From positions 1-64,000 of the forward strand of contig CAKZRR010000028.1 in the NCBI GenBank assembly GCA_937146805.1: a stretch of 64,000 nucleotides of DNA. Reading direction: 5' to 3'. Positions within the stretch are counted from its first letter, which is position 1. Each line of letters begins with the position of its first letter. Under the pieces are notes generated by a model, which was given only the letters and a program-made list of their open reading frames with translations, was not told where the DNA came from and searched no databases. Positions 1-7,458 of this stretch are shown here, in pieces. A program made the position numbers and the translations under genes. Origin of the DNA: an uncultured Owenweeksia sp. Lineage in GTDB: Bacteria; Bacteroidota; Bacteroidia; Flavobacteriales; Schleiferiaceae.

Positions 1-45
1 ACTAGGGTTAATTTGTGTGGTGTAATTGTAGTTTATTAATCCCAT
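1..45 (-). CDS. Possible start of a third cassette gene, cut by window edge
   Basis: An ATG at 45-43 on the reverse strand opens a frame of 15 codons (MGLINYNYTTQINPS) that runs off the left edge without a stop. It lies about 15 bases after the boundary heptamer of the neighbouring attC-like site, the same distance class as in the two complete cassette genes to its right. The fragment is too short to recognise, and the call rests on position alone. Confidence 0.3.
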   Translation of the reverse strand, partial: MGLINYNYTTQINPS

Positions 46-58
46 TTCTTTTAGTGCT

Positions 59-251
59 GCATAACGCCTAGCTATGCGTTGTGCGGTCTTGCGAAGCCGA
101 AACTTCCAACCTTGCACATAGCCGAGGCTTTATAATTTGCGTTTAATTTCTTCATCTGAAATATCAATTTAAAGCCTTGGCGGAGCTTATTAATTGCTCT
201 TTTGTTTCAAATTACTACCAACTGCCCTATGAAATATAGATGATGTTAGCG
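59..251 (-). repeat. attC-like inverted-repeat site between cassette genes
   Basis: Read on the reverse strand, this 193-bp stretch starts with CGCTAAC, 5 bases after the stop of the gene at 257-925, and ends with GTTATGC just before the fragment at 1-45. Inside, AAGCCTCGGCTATG and CATAGCTAGGCGTT form an imperfect inverted repeat around a further GTGC/GCAC pairing. It can therefore fold into a long imperfect hairpin like an integron attC site. The outer heptamers do not match the canonical GTTRRRY consensus exactly, so this is an analogy based on structure. Confidence 0.5.
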
Positions 252-256
252 GTTTT

Positions 257-925
257 TTATCCTTGTAAATAAATTGCATTCATTCCAATACCAATGTCAT
301 ATTCGTGTGGTTTCCAGTCAGTATTACTTTTTGTTTTAATAGTTTTTCCTGTATTTAAATAACTGAATTGATAATGGGCTTTAAAATCATCTGGAATTTG
401 CCATAGAACTTCTGTTGCCTTTACAATTTTTAAATAAGAACTTGTAGAAAAAATCAATCTTGGTTTTCTTATCTTCAGTAAGCAATTGTCAGTGAAAAGT
501 AAGGTCAAAGTATTAATCTTTGAATCAAATTCAACAGTCTTTAATTTATGTTGAATATTTAGTTGTCTACCTTCCCAGTCGCCATAAATTGAGACTGTAC
601 ACGCAGAAAGTTCTAATTTGTCTTTTAAGAACTTGCTTTGAACTTCCTCAGGTGTTAATTTAAAAACTCCATCACCTTCTGTCGGTTCTAAATTATCTAA
701 GTCAAATGTCGAATTATCAGCAGCTATAACTGAAATAACACCTCGTCTTCTCATCATATTAAAAATCGAACGACTTATATAAATACCAGGAACAAGTACA
801 GGGATTGCCACTATTAAATTGTAGGGTGACTGAAAGTCGGAATATATTACTGCACTTACAACTCCAAAACCAAGTAGGGGTAGGAGAGCTTGAAAAAATG
901 CTGCTATCGTTCTAAATGTCTTCAT
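257..925 (-). CDS. Hypothetical membrane-anchored protein (cassette gene)
   Basis: I do not recognise this 222-residue protein. The first 60 residues hold two hydrophobic segments (about 10-28 and 35-52) separated by a short polar loop, followed by an arginine-rich stretch. This suggests two membrane helices with the remaining ~160 residues as one soluble domain. It stands alone on the reverse strand. Upstream, GTTAGCG ends 9 bases before the ATG (heptamer at 934-940); downstream, the complementary CGCTAAC follows the stop (245-251). That bracketing suggests a mobile gene cassette. The start was chosen as the only ATG that includes the first membrane segment. Confidence 0.7.
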   Translation of the reverse strand: MKTFRTIAAFFQALLPLLGFGVVSAVIYSDFQSPYNLIVAIPVLVPGIYISRSIFNMMRRRGVISVIAADNSTFDLDNLEPTEGDGVFKLTPEEVQSKFLKDKLELSACTVSIYGDWEGRQLNIQHKLKTVEFDSKINTLTLLFTDNCLLKIRKPRLIFSTSSYLKIVKATEVLWQIPDDFKAHYQFSYLNTGKTIKTKSNTDWKPHEYDIGIGMNAIYLQG

Positions 926-933
926 TCAATTAC

Positions 934-1064
934 CGCTAACGGTTTTCGCTATGGCTAGTGCGGTTTATGGAAACGTTTCCGTTCTCGCCAAGAGTATAGA
1001 TATTGAAAGGGAAAAATATCATTTTTAACTTTCAATGTAGCATTGGCTATAGCGTTTGTTGGCG
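934..1064 (-). repeat. attC-like inverted-repeat site between two cassette genes
   Basis: On the reverse strand this 131-bp site begins with CGCCAAC (1064-1058) and ends with GTTAGCG (940-934). Its arms ACGCTATAGCCAATGC and CCGCACTAGCCATAGCG pair imperfectly. The two outer heptamers do not match each other. Each is complementary to the heptamer on the far side of its own gene (CGCCAAC with GTTGGCG at 1701-1707; GTTAGCG with CGCTAAC at 245-251). That is the pattern left by cassette insertion at an integron. The upstream gene ends inside the site. Confidence 0.55.
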
Positions 1065-1691
1065 CACGTTTTTTATTTCTTTTTCTTCTGTTTTTAAGTC
1101 TCTGGAGATTTCATTACTAATCTCAAACACTCTAAAGTGATCTAAGCAAAAGTCGGGGTCTTTATAGTCTTCTTCTGTCGCTCCTTGACAATGTGTGTTG
1201 AAGCCACCAATTTCTAAAAACCCATCATTATCTACATCACCGAAAAGTTCCTTTGTTAAAGGCTCTGTCTGTCCAATCAATTCAATTTTTTGCTTTGACT
1301 GTTTTAATATGTAGTAGTAATTGGGTTCAGGTCGATTATTTGCAGTTATCAAGTAGAAAGTAGTGGAATCTGTTTTAAAGATATAATCTGAACTGAGGTC
1401 AAAGCTTTGTCCTTCTAGTTCTAAAGTTTTTGATTCAATGGTTACTTGGCTACTATCTTTTCGTTTCACTTCAAAACGTTGATAGAGTCCAAGGTCATAC
1501 GGGTCTGTCAAATTGGAAAACACGAATTTCAAGTCACCGATTATATATTCAACCGAAGGCGGTGTCTGTTCTTTTGTTGGTTCAACTTCCTTTATTGCCT
1601 TATCAACTTTGTCCCAAGAATTTTTGTCGGGCTGTTGTTGATTACAACCAATTAGAGTTATCAGAATTAGTAGTTGTAGAAGTGTCTTCAT
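1047..1691 (-). CDS. Hypothetical lipoprotein (cassette gene)
   Basis: This 214-residue protein begins with a lipoprotein signal peptide: a short basic start, a leucine/isoleucine core and the lipobox LIGC around residue 16, so it is probably anchored to a membrane by a lipidated cysteine. A Thr/Pro-rich linker follows. Near residue 155 there is an acidic loop GDVDNDGFLEIGGF resembling the calcium-binding loops of FG-GAP/VCBS proteins. I chose the ATG at 1691 rather than an upstream TTG at 1709 because it places the signal peptide at the N-terminus. The last residues (NVRQQTL) are encoded inside the attC-like site, as often seen for cassette genes. Function unknown. Confidence 0.7.
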   Translation of the reverse strand: MKTLLQLLILITLIGCNQQQPDKNSWDKVDKAIKEVEPTKEQTPPSVEYIIGDLKFVFSNLTDPYDLGLYQRFEVKRKDSSQVTIESKTLELEGQSFDLSSDYIFKTDSTTFYLITANNRPEPNYYYILKQSKQKIELIGQTEPLTKELFGDVDNDGFLEIGGFNTHCQGATEEDYKDPDFCLDHFRVFEISNEISRDLKTEEKEIKNVRQQTL

Positions 1692-1700
1692 TTTAATGTG

Positions 1701-1736
1701 CGCCAACAAGTTAGTAAACGTAACTCAGGTACGTTT
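1701..1736 (-). repeat. Outer boundary of cassette array with adjacent inverted repeat
   Basis: GTTGGCG on the reverse strand (1707-1701), 9 bases before the lipoprotein ATG, is the boundary heptamer. It matches in reverse the CGCCAAC at the other end of that gene. Immediately outside lies a 7-bp inverted repeat, AAACGTA (1716-1722) and TACGTTT (1730-1736). This is the place where an attI-like site or an older attC remnant would be expected. No integrase gene is visible nearby. Confidence 0.4.
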
Positions 1737-1756
1737 ATATTTCCTTTATACTGCTT

Positions 1757-1764
1757 CAAATATA
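1757..1764 (-). promoter_or_regulatory. Candidate promoter (-7 box) for cassette array
   Basis: TATATTTG on the reverse strand fits the Bacteroidota -7 consensus TAnnTTTG. It lies outside the first cassette boundary and points into the array, where an array promoter would sit. No clear -33 TTG partner was identified. Confidence 0.45.
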
Positions 1765-1842
1765 ATGCATGTGCTTAATGTATTACATGGATAAAAGGAG
1801 GTATTATGAGGTGGTAGCATTTGTTTGTAACTTTAATACAAC

Positions 1843-1868
1843 AAAAAAAGGCGCCTTTCAGCGCCTTT
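1843..1868 (-). terminator. Rho-independent terminator
   Basis: A perfect 8-bp stem, AAAGGCGC (1847-1854) with GCGCCTTT (1861-1868), encloses a 6-base loop and is followed on the reverse strand by a run of seven T. It closes the two-gene beta-barrel operon at 1900-3128. Confidence 0.8.
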
Positions 1869-1899
1869 AAAGGAGTAAAACAAGAAGTGTGTTTTTAGG

Positions 1900-2508
1900 C
1901 TACTTAGTTTTAGGTCGGTAGCTTAAGCCCATGTTTAGCAAGCCGGCAGATCCAACACCAAACTCCATAAAAAAGGCAAAATTATTTCCAAATCGCATTC
2001 CTGCTAAGGTAGCGTGTCCTGTAAGACTAGGCCCGTTAGAATCCTTGGTGTTGTTTGTTTTGTTGTCTTTTTCTATCCGTGCTAAACCTACACTGGCACT
2101 AGAGTAAATTTGCAGGGTGTTGTTGGCAGCAGTTATCCAATTGAAGCGAAAATTGGGCATAAACATAATCACGTTGTATTCAATGTCCTCCTCTGTTGTG
2201 ATTAAGGCTCCCGTCATCCCATCATAAGTTTCAAAAAGTTCTTTTCTGGTAGTGTTCTGATAACCCATGGATAACCCAAATTCAAATATTCTGGATTGGT
2301 AAAAATGTATGGACGCCCCTATCATTGGCGCATAGTCACTTTCTATGGTTCCGTAATAGTCGTCAAAATAATAGTCATCATTGTACATGGTGTAAAAGCC
2401 AACCCCTAAAGAGGCTTGGGTAATGGATAGCGACTCTTGCTGTCCGAAACTTTTAATGCCTGTTAAAACAAAAAGGAGTAAAATGGATTTAGAAATTAGG
2501 GTTTTCAT
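1900..2508 (-). CDS. Outer-membrane beta-barrel protein, paralogue A
   Basis: A 202-residue protein with a signal peptide ending near KSFGQ (about residue 23), followed by alternating hydrophobic/polar strands and a final strand ending in YRPKTK. This is typical of small 8-stranded outer-membrane barrels in Bacteroidota. It is a clear paralogue of the gene immediately upstream at 2538-3128: both share a central MPxxRFNWI block followed by YSS..VGL and a near-C-terminal MRFGN/LRFGN block with FF.E.G.G. The two genes are 29 bp apart on the same strand with a terminator after this one, so they probably form an operon. Ligand and role are unknown. Confidence 0.75.
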   Translation of the reverse strand: MKTLISKSILLLFVLTGIKSFGQQESLSITQASLGVGFYTMYNDDYYFDDYYGTIESDYAPMIGASIHFYQSRIFEFGLSMGYQNTTRKELFETYDGMTGALITTEEDIEYNVIMFMPNFRFNWITAANNTLQIYSSASVGLARIEKDNKTNNTKDSNGPSLTGHATLAGMRFGNNFAFFMEFGVGSAGLLNMGLSYRPKTK

Positions 2509-2537
2509 AAGCTAGAAAGTGAATTAGTGAAGTTTAA

Positions 2538-3128
2538 TTAAAAGAAGCGATAATCTATTCCGAAATTAAGAAAGCCCCTATTTCCAAAACCCGTTTCAAA
2601 TAAAAACCCAAGTTCGTTGCCAAACCGAAGGCCAACAAAATTAAAGTGTGATGATGGTATAATTCGGGTTTCGTCACTACCTTCAACATCTACAATTACT
2701 GAGGAGAGCCCAACATTAATGGAAGAATAAAATTCAAAAAGATCATCCGAGGTGCGTATCCAATTAAATCTAATCTCAGGCATAAAAGATAAATAGTGCG
2801 CATTACCATCAACAGTTCGCGTTCCGGGGCCTGCATAGTTAATAAGTCGGTAATCTTGTTTTACATTTTGATAAGCAAAAGTAAGAGCCACCTCAATTTT
2901 TCTGTAGTCAAAAAATGATAAGGATGCGGCATAACTACCCGTTACGTTCTCCGACCAAGGGTTATCTGAATACAGTACGGCTGCAGAATGTAGTTCCTTT
3001 GTGGTATATATACCGGCACTTAGTTTGATTCGTTTTATTTCACCCGTGGCAGTTTCGGAGTTTTGCGCCCAAATAACTGGCGAGAAAGTGAGACACGCCA
3101 ACAGAGTTAAAGCAATGGATATTTTCAT
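2538..3128 (-). CDS. Outer-membrane beta-barrel protein, paralogue B
   Basis: A 196-residue protein with a signal peptide ending near VIWAQ (residue 22) and a predicted small beta-barrel whose last strand ends in an aromatic residue (YRFF), the usual barrel-assembly signal. It shares the MPEIRFNWI and LRFGNELGFLFETGFG blocks with its downstream neighbour, so the pair arose by tandem duplication. Sequence between the shared blocks is strongly diverged, especially in loops, so the duplication is old or the loops are under diversifying pressure. Function unknown. Confidence 0.75.
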   Translation of the reverse strand: MKISIALTLLACLTFSPVIWAQNSETATGEIKRIKLSAGIYTTKELHSAAVLYSDNPWSENVTGSYAASLSFFDYRKIEVALTFAYQNVKQDYRLINYAGPGTRTVDGNAHYLSFMPEIRFNWIRTSDDLFEFYSSINVGLSSVIVDVEGSDETRIIPSSHFNFVGLRFGNELGFLFETGFGNRGFLNFGIDYRFF

Positions 3129-3250
3129 GTGAGGTTACGTTTTAGGTTTTAAAGGTAACGAAGAATGTTTCCAATAAGTGAGTGATGGTAGGATAAAACG
3201 TTAAATATTAACATTTACACAACACCATGTGTTTTTTATTTGCATGTAAA

Positions 3251-4882
3251 TCAGTTTATTACAATAATATTGCTTTTGTAATTATTTGAGTTTTTTATCG
3301 AGATTAAATACATTCCTTTTGGTAAAAAATGAAGATTAAGTGAAGTTTCATTGGTTTTACCGGCAACAGATTTAAAAAGTACTTTCCCATTTAAATCGCT
3401 AATAAACACCTCTTCATCCTTAAAATTTTGAGCTGCCTTTAGAATAATTAAACCGGAGCTTGGGTTAGGATAAACCTGAAATGAGAGAGGGGTTGTTTCC
3501 CATTCGGTTTGAGACATGCGCCTTGAGAACTCCCAAAAATAAACAGCTCCTGAGCGACTCACTGTGTTTCCATTGCTGTCTTTCCCGTTGGTAACGGGAG
3601 AGCTAATGAGCACGTTGGTGTCTGACATGGCTACGCTAAAACCGAACAAATCACCCACGGCTCTTTGGTGTGGTACCCACTTGTCGGCTTGGTTCCAAGT
3701 ACCACCTTGCCCTTTAAAAAGATACACCGAGCCAGCCGACTCCAAGGTGTCGTGCAACCAAGCATTATGATCTTCGTAAAAAGCACCTATTAAAATGCCT
3801 TGGCCGCCAATAGCCACCGAATTGCCAAATCGATCACTGATACTTCGATCGTTGGCTACTAATTTTTGTTTTTCTATCCAATTACCCGATTGTTTCTGAA
3901 AAATATAAGCCGAACCAGCGGCATTTAAAGAAGCGGCATTGTTCTCGTCTTCATCTTCGCGATCGGCACCTATTACTAAACGAGTGCCACTTAAATCCAT
4001 AGAAACTCCAAAGCTGTCTGCCGTATCACGGTCTTGTGGAATCAACTTGGCGGTTTGGCTAAAAATACTAGCCGATTTCTCAAAAATATATACCGCACCC
4101 GCTTCGGGGTAACTGTTTTGTCCGTTATCATCATCTGTTTCGTTGGGTGCAGCAATCGCTATTATGCCTCCATCTATTTTTACCACATGGCCAAAAGAGG
4201 CAAAAGCTTTGCGATCACTGGCTACAAGTTTCTCTCTAAAAATCCATTGGCTTATTACAAACTCATATACATAGGCTGCACCAGCCTGACTCATGGTAAA
4301 GGAACCATTGGCATCGGTGCTGCTATTGGCCGCACCAATTACCATAAAATTGGTAGAAATGGCAATAGAACTACCAAACTGATCGTAGGCCTGTCTATCA
4401 GGTGCTACAATCTTTTGAATAGGAATCCACTCATCACTGCCATTTTTGCGATAAACGTATACGGCACCTGCCTCTTGCAAAGAGTCGCCTCCCGTGGTGT
4501 TTTTACTTTCGTGGGTAGCACCTACCAAGGCGAAGCTAGTACTTAGCGCTACACTGTTGCCAAATCGAGCCCCAGTTGCACGGTCATCGGCTACTAACTT
4601 CACTTTTTGTACCCAACTAGTGTCCTGTTTTGCAAATAAATAAGCCGCTCCGGCATCCGTTAAGGCCTGTATTCCTGAGCTGTCTTTTGTTTCGGCTGGG
4701 GCGCCTGCTAGGGCATAATTTGCGGCTAAGGCAATGCTGTTACCCAGTTGGGCATTGGCGTCAATGTCTTTGCCTGTTTCCTTTTGCAAAGAACCCCAAA
4801 CTTGAGCATTGCTGGTAGATCCGGTAAAAACCAAAACAAAAAATAGGCAAACAGTAGCGGAGGGTAGAATAGCGACTTTCAT
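3251..4882 (-). CDS. Secreted FG-GAP repeat protein with T9SS sorting domain
   Basis: A 543-residue protein: signal peptide (about 1-27), then seven tandem repeats of roughly 62 residues, each built around a core like FGNSVAL..xFxLVGA (near residues 46, 105, 168, 230, 290, 350 and 412). These are FG-GAP/integrin-alpha-type blades likely folding as a beta-propeller. The C-terminus from about residue 465 (YPNPSSG... to IIVIN) is a type A T9SS sorting domain, which directs export through the outer membrane and cell-surface attachment. Between blades, stretches resembling DxDGN suggest metal-binding loops. Substrate or partner is unknown. No clear promoter box was found upstream. Confidence 0.85.
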   Translation of the reverse strand: MKVAILPSATVCLFFVLVFTGSTSNAQVWGSLQKETGKDIDANAQLGNSIALAANYALAGAPAETKDSSGIQALTDAGAAYLFAKQDTSWVQKVKLVADDRATGARFGNSVALSTSFALVGATHESKNTTGGDSLQEAGAVYVYRKNGSDEWIPIQKIVAPDRQAYDQFGSSIAISTNFMVIGAANSSTDANGSFTMSQAGAAYVYEFVISQWIFREKLVASDRKAFASFGHVVKIDGGIIAIAAPNETDDDNGQNSYPEAGAVYIFEKSASIFSQTAKLIPQDRDTADSFGVSMDLSGTRLVIGADREDEDENNAASLNAAGSAYIFQKQSGNWIEKQKLVANDRSISDRFGNSVAIGGQGILIGAFYEDHNAWLHDTLESAGSVYLFKGQGGTWNQADKWVPHQRAVGDLFGFSVAMSDTNVLISSPVTNGKDSNGNTVSRSGAVYFWEFSRRMSQTEWETTPLSFQVYPNPSSGLIILKAAQNFKDEEVFISDLNGKVLFKSVAGKTNETSLNLHFLPKGMYLISIKNSNNYKSNIIVIN

Positions 4883-4931
4883 TACGATTAGGAGGTTTTA
4901 GAGTCGCTAAAATACTAACAAATTACAAGCC

Positions 4932-5465
4932 TTAATGTCCCGTAACTTGCTCGCTGCTTTTGAGTACAGCGGCTAATTCTGCTTGCAGTTCGGGGTTGGT
5001 AATGCCTTTGTCTGCTTCAAAATTTTCGTGAAATTTGGGTAATGAGAAGCTGCCCAAAACCTCGGCTTTAAACATACCAAAAAGGTTTTCGGCCAAGCCC
5101 AGTGCATTTTTACCGCCATAGCCGCCAGGCGAAGTGGACAATAAAATCATTTTTTTACCACCAAACATTTTAGAGTTGATGCGGGTGCTCCAGTCAAACA
5201 AGTTTTTAAAAGTTGCGCTAAAATTGCGGTTGTGCTCTGCAAAGGAAATTACGATAAGATCGCTCTCGGCTACTTTTTTTACAAAGTTTTCCGCTTCCGC
5301 GGGATAGCCCTTTTCCTCCCTATCAACCGAGAAAAGAGGCATATCAAAATCGTTTAAATCCAGTAGTTCTTTGCTGGTTGCATTAAGCTGGTTTAGTGCG
5401 TAATTCGCTAATTGTTTGTTGATGGAGTTTTGGCTATTACTGGCGCCAAAGGCTGTTATTTTCAT
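4932..5465 (-). CDS. NADPH-dependent FMN reductase-like protein
   Basis: A 177-residue flavodoxin-fold protein of the NADPH-dependent FMN reductase family, about the usual length. The N-terminal phosphate loop is FGASNSQNSINKQLA (about 6-20). A second flavin-contact region is LIVISFAEHNRNFSATFKNLFDW (about 75-97), and the loop STSPGGYGG (about 110-118) is the third. It would reduce a flavin or quinone with NAD(P)H in the cytoplasm. It is 17 bp downstream of the pirin gene on the same strand and very probably shares the palindrome-controlled promoter at 6374-6409, suggesting a redox- or quinone-stress response. The precise substrate cannot be told from sequence. Confidence 0.85.
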   Translation of the reverse strand: MKITAFGASNSQNSINKQLANYALNQLNATSKELLDLNDFDMPLFSVDREEKGYPAEAENFVKKVAESDLIVISFAEHNRNFSATFKNLFDWSTRINSKMFGGKKMILLSTSPGGYGGKNALGLAENLFGMFKAEVLGSFSLPKFHENFEADKGITNPELQAELAAVLKSSEQVTGH

Positions 5466-5482
5466 AATTATTTTTTTGCTGT

Positions 5483-6358
5483 TTAGTTACTCAACGAGCC
5501 AAAAGCACCGTTCTCAAAATCGGTAAAGGCTTGCATTATTTCTTCTTGGGTATTCATTACAAACGGACCTTGAGCTACCATAGGCTCATCAATAGGTTCC
5601 CCGCTTAGTAAAAGTAAGGTGCTGTCTTCTAGCGCTTCTATTTCTATCTCTTCACCATCTCTGTTAAAAATGGCCAAATGATGCGTGGGTAAAGAGCTGC
5701 CATCTATTTGGCTGCCGCCCTTAATCTGCAATAAGCAGGTATTATGGTGAGCTTTGGTTTGCAAAGTGTATTGGGCTCCAGCTTGTAAATGTATATTGGC
5801 CAAAACCATAGGGCTAAAAGTGCTGGCCGGGCCTACGTGGCTTCCCAATTCGCCCGCAATTAAATCTACAAACCCTGCTTCGTTTTCCAGTGCAAAGGTG
5901 TTGAGTTGGCTTTGAGTAAAGCCTTGGTATTTGGGCTCGCTCATTTTATACCGGCTGGGTAGGTTTACCCACAATTGCACCATTTGAAAGGTACCTCCCT
6001 GCTTGGCAAAATTTTCTTCGTGGTACTCTTTGTGTAAAATTCCCGCAGCAGCGGTCATCCACTGCACACCACCAGCTTCTATTACTCCACTATTCCCCTT
6101 GCTATCGTGATGTGCTACGCTACCTTGGTAGGCCAGAGTTACGGTTTCAAAACCACGATGAGGGTGCACGCCTACTCCTCTGGGCTTATCGGTAGGAGGG
6201 AAGTGATACGGGGCATTGTAATCCATTAAAATAAATGGACTCACCTTGATTAGGCCTGTTCTTTTATTGGCCGGAAAAAAGTTGTGAACTCTAAAACCAT
6301 CTCCTACCATGTGGGCAGGAGGAGGACTTAATATTTCGGATATAGATTTGCGTGCCAT
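5483..6358 (-). CDS. Pirin family protein
   Basis: A 291-residue bicupin of the pirin family. The N-terminal cupin carries the metal-binding motif HPHRGFETVTL around residues 65-75 and a further histidine in the EYHEE stretch. The second cupin ends with ILLLSGEPIDEP, a block conserved in pirins. Some pirins have quercetin-2,3-dioxygenase activity and others act as redox-sensitive regulators; sequence alone does not decide. The start was set at the ATG at 6358 (MARKSISEI) because the upstream extension reads through the promoter box and palindrome. First gene of an operon with the FMN reductase. Confidence 0.9.
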   Translation of the reverse strand: MARKSISEILSPPPAHMVGDGFRVHNFFPANKRTGLIKVSPFILMDYNAPYHFPPTDKPRGVGVHPHRGFETVTLAYQGSVAHHDSKGNSGVIEAGGVQWMTAAAGILHKEYHEENFAKQGGTFQMVQLWVNLPSRYKMSEPKYQGFTQSQLNTFALENEAGFVDLIAGELGSHVGPASTFSPMVLANIHLQAGAQYTLQTKAHHNTCLLQIKGGSQIDGSSLPTHHLAIFNRDGEEIEIEALEDSTLLLLSGEPIDEPMVAQGPFVMNTQEEIMQAFTDFENGAFGSLSN

Positions 6359-6373
6359 GCTGTAAATTTTTGA

Positions 6374-6381
6374 CAAATATA
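6374..6381 (-). promoter_or_regulatory. -7 promoter box of pirin operon
   Basis: TATATTTG on the reverse strand, an exact TAnnTTTG match, ends 15 bases before the pirin ATG, implying a leader of only about 10 bases. The palindrome at 6384-6409 begins two bases upstream and covers the spacer and -33 region. Confidence 0.7.
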
Positions 6382-6383
6382 CG

Positions 6384-6409
6384 TATTTCAATGTTTAAAC
6401 ATTGAAATA
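6384..6409. promoter_or_regulatory. Perfect 26-bp palindrome, probable repressor operator
   Basis: The sequence is a perfect palindrome with half-site TATTTCAATGTTT and no spacer. It directly abuts the pirin -7 box and occupies the region where RNA polymerase contacts the -33 element, so bound protein should repress. Size and symmetry fit a dimeric winged-helix repressor, for instance of the MarR family. No such regulator gene is adjacent. Confidence 0.7.
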
Positions 6410-6435
6410 TAATATTAGATCTAAGTATTTGATTT

Positions 6436-7458
6436 CTATTGTTTTGTTGAGATAACGATTTTCCCTTTGGCACGACCGCTGTGTAGTTTTTGGATTGCTT
6501 TTAATCCATCATCAAAAGCAAATACTTCATCAATAATGGGTTTTATTTTTTCCGTTTCTAGCAATTGCTTTATTCGAAGTAGGCGCTCTTGGGTAGGTTG
6601 GTTAAGTATAAAATGGTAATGCGCTTGGTGATTTTTACAAAGTTTGCGAATAGACCAAGTTTGAAAAAACATGAAAACCTTGAGTAATTTTGGAAGTCCA
6701 TACTGATCCGCGGCTTTGGGAGTTAGTCGCCTGCCTGCAATGCTAACCACATGGCCACCGGGATTTAATAGGTCAAAACTTTTTAAAGTATGGTCTCCGC
6801 CCAAGGTATCAAACACTACATCTACTTTAGGACATACCTCCCAATAATTCTCGGTTTTATAGTCTATCACTTTATCGGCACCTAAGGCTTTTACCCAATT
6901 TACGTTGGAGGTGCTGGTAGTGCAAATTACGGTAGCGCCCAGGCTTTTGGCGTATTGTATGGCAAAGCTGCCCACACCGCCAGATCCGGCTTGTACTAAA
7001 ACTGTTTGGCCTTTTTTAAGTTGTACTTCGTCAAAGCAACTAAGGGTGGTAAGGCCTACTAAGGGAATGCTCGCTGCTTCTGTAAAACTTATATTGGTGG
7101 GTTTAGCAGCTACTACATTGGCATTTACACAAAAGTAAGGTGCTAAGCTGCCGGGGCTGCTAGTGGGCGCACAGGCAAAAACAGCATCACCCACCGAAAA
7201 ACCTTTTACATTGCTACCTACTTCGGCAATGGTTCCGGCTACATCAAATGCCAGGGGGGCGGGCATTTGTTGTTTGTAAAATAGCTTGAGTTGGCCTTCA
7301 GCAATTTTATAATCTACGGGGTTAAGGCTGGCCGCTTCGCATTGTATAAGTACCTGATTTGCCAGCGGTTTGGGTGTGGCTACTTTCATTTGCTGTAAAG
7401 CTATGCTCAGTTTTCCGTAGCGTTTTAGGCGCCAAGCCAACATGGTAGGTGTTATCAT
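6436..7458 (-). CDS. Zinc-independent quinone oxidoreductase (MDR family)
   Basis: A 340-residue medium-chain dehydrogenase/reductase. The N-terminal GroES-like domain contains ASLNPVDYKI (about 50) and AFDVAGTIAEVG (about 75-86). The Rossmann domain carries the NADP loop VQAGSGGVGSFAIQYAKSLGA (about 155-175) and VVFDTLGG (about 211-218). Catalytic-zinc cysteine/histidine ligands are absent, as in quinone reductases. Likely reduces quinones or alpha,beta-unsaturated carbonyls with NADPH in the cytoplasm. Its ATG overlaps the TGA of the upstream SGNH gene (ATGA), suggesting translational coupling although the functions look unrelated. An internal ATG five codons in is an alternative start. Confidence 0.85.
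   Translation of the reverse strand: MITPTMLAWRLKRYGKLSIALQQMKVATPKPLANQVLIQCEAASLNPVDYKIAEGQLKLFYKQQMPAPLAFDVAGTIAEVGSNVKGFSVGDAVFACAPTSSPGSLAPYFCVNANVVAAKPTNISFTEAASIPLVGLTTLSCFDEVQLKKGQTVLVQAGSGGVGSFAIQYAKSLGATVICTTSTSNVNWVKALGADKVIDYKTENYWEVCPKVDVVFDTLGGDHTLKSFDLLNPGGHVVSIAGRRLTPKAADQYGLPKLLKVFMFFQTWSIRKLCKNHQAHYHFILNQPTQERLLRIKQLLETEKIKPIIDEVFAFDDGLKAIQKLHSGRAKGKIVISTKQ

Noticed and set aside
63-145. Longer reverse-strand frame through the attC-like site (reading RKTAQRIARRYAALKEMG)
   Set aside because: It looks coding at first sight but is generated by the hairpin repeat sequence and hits a stop just upstream; the short ATG at 45 fits the cassette layout better.
59-1064. Calling the left-end sites canonical attC of a class 1-type integron
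   Set aside because: The heptamers (GTTRGCG) do not fit GTTRRRY and no integrase is visible, so only an integron-like interpretation is defensible.
1430-1696. Forward-strand frames opposite the cassette lipoprotein gene
   Set aside because: The reverse frame has a lipobox and domain-like loop; the forward frames lack any start context or pattern.
3129-3250. Promoter box TACCTTTA before the barrel operon and TATATTAG before the acyl-CoA ligase
   Set aside because: Each is one base off consensus with no supporting -33 element, so they were not listed as sites.
4034-4546. 170-residue forward-strand frame opposite the FG-GAP gene
   Set aside because: It is antisense to a well-supported repeat protein with signal peptide and sorting domain; the antisense frame is low-complexity and has no family pattern.
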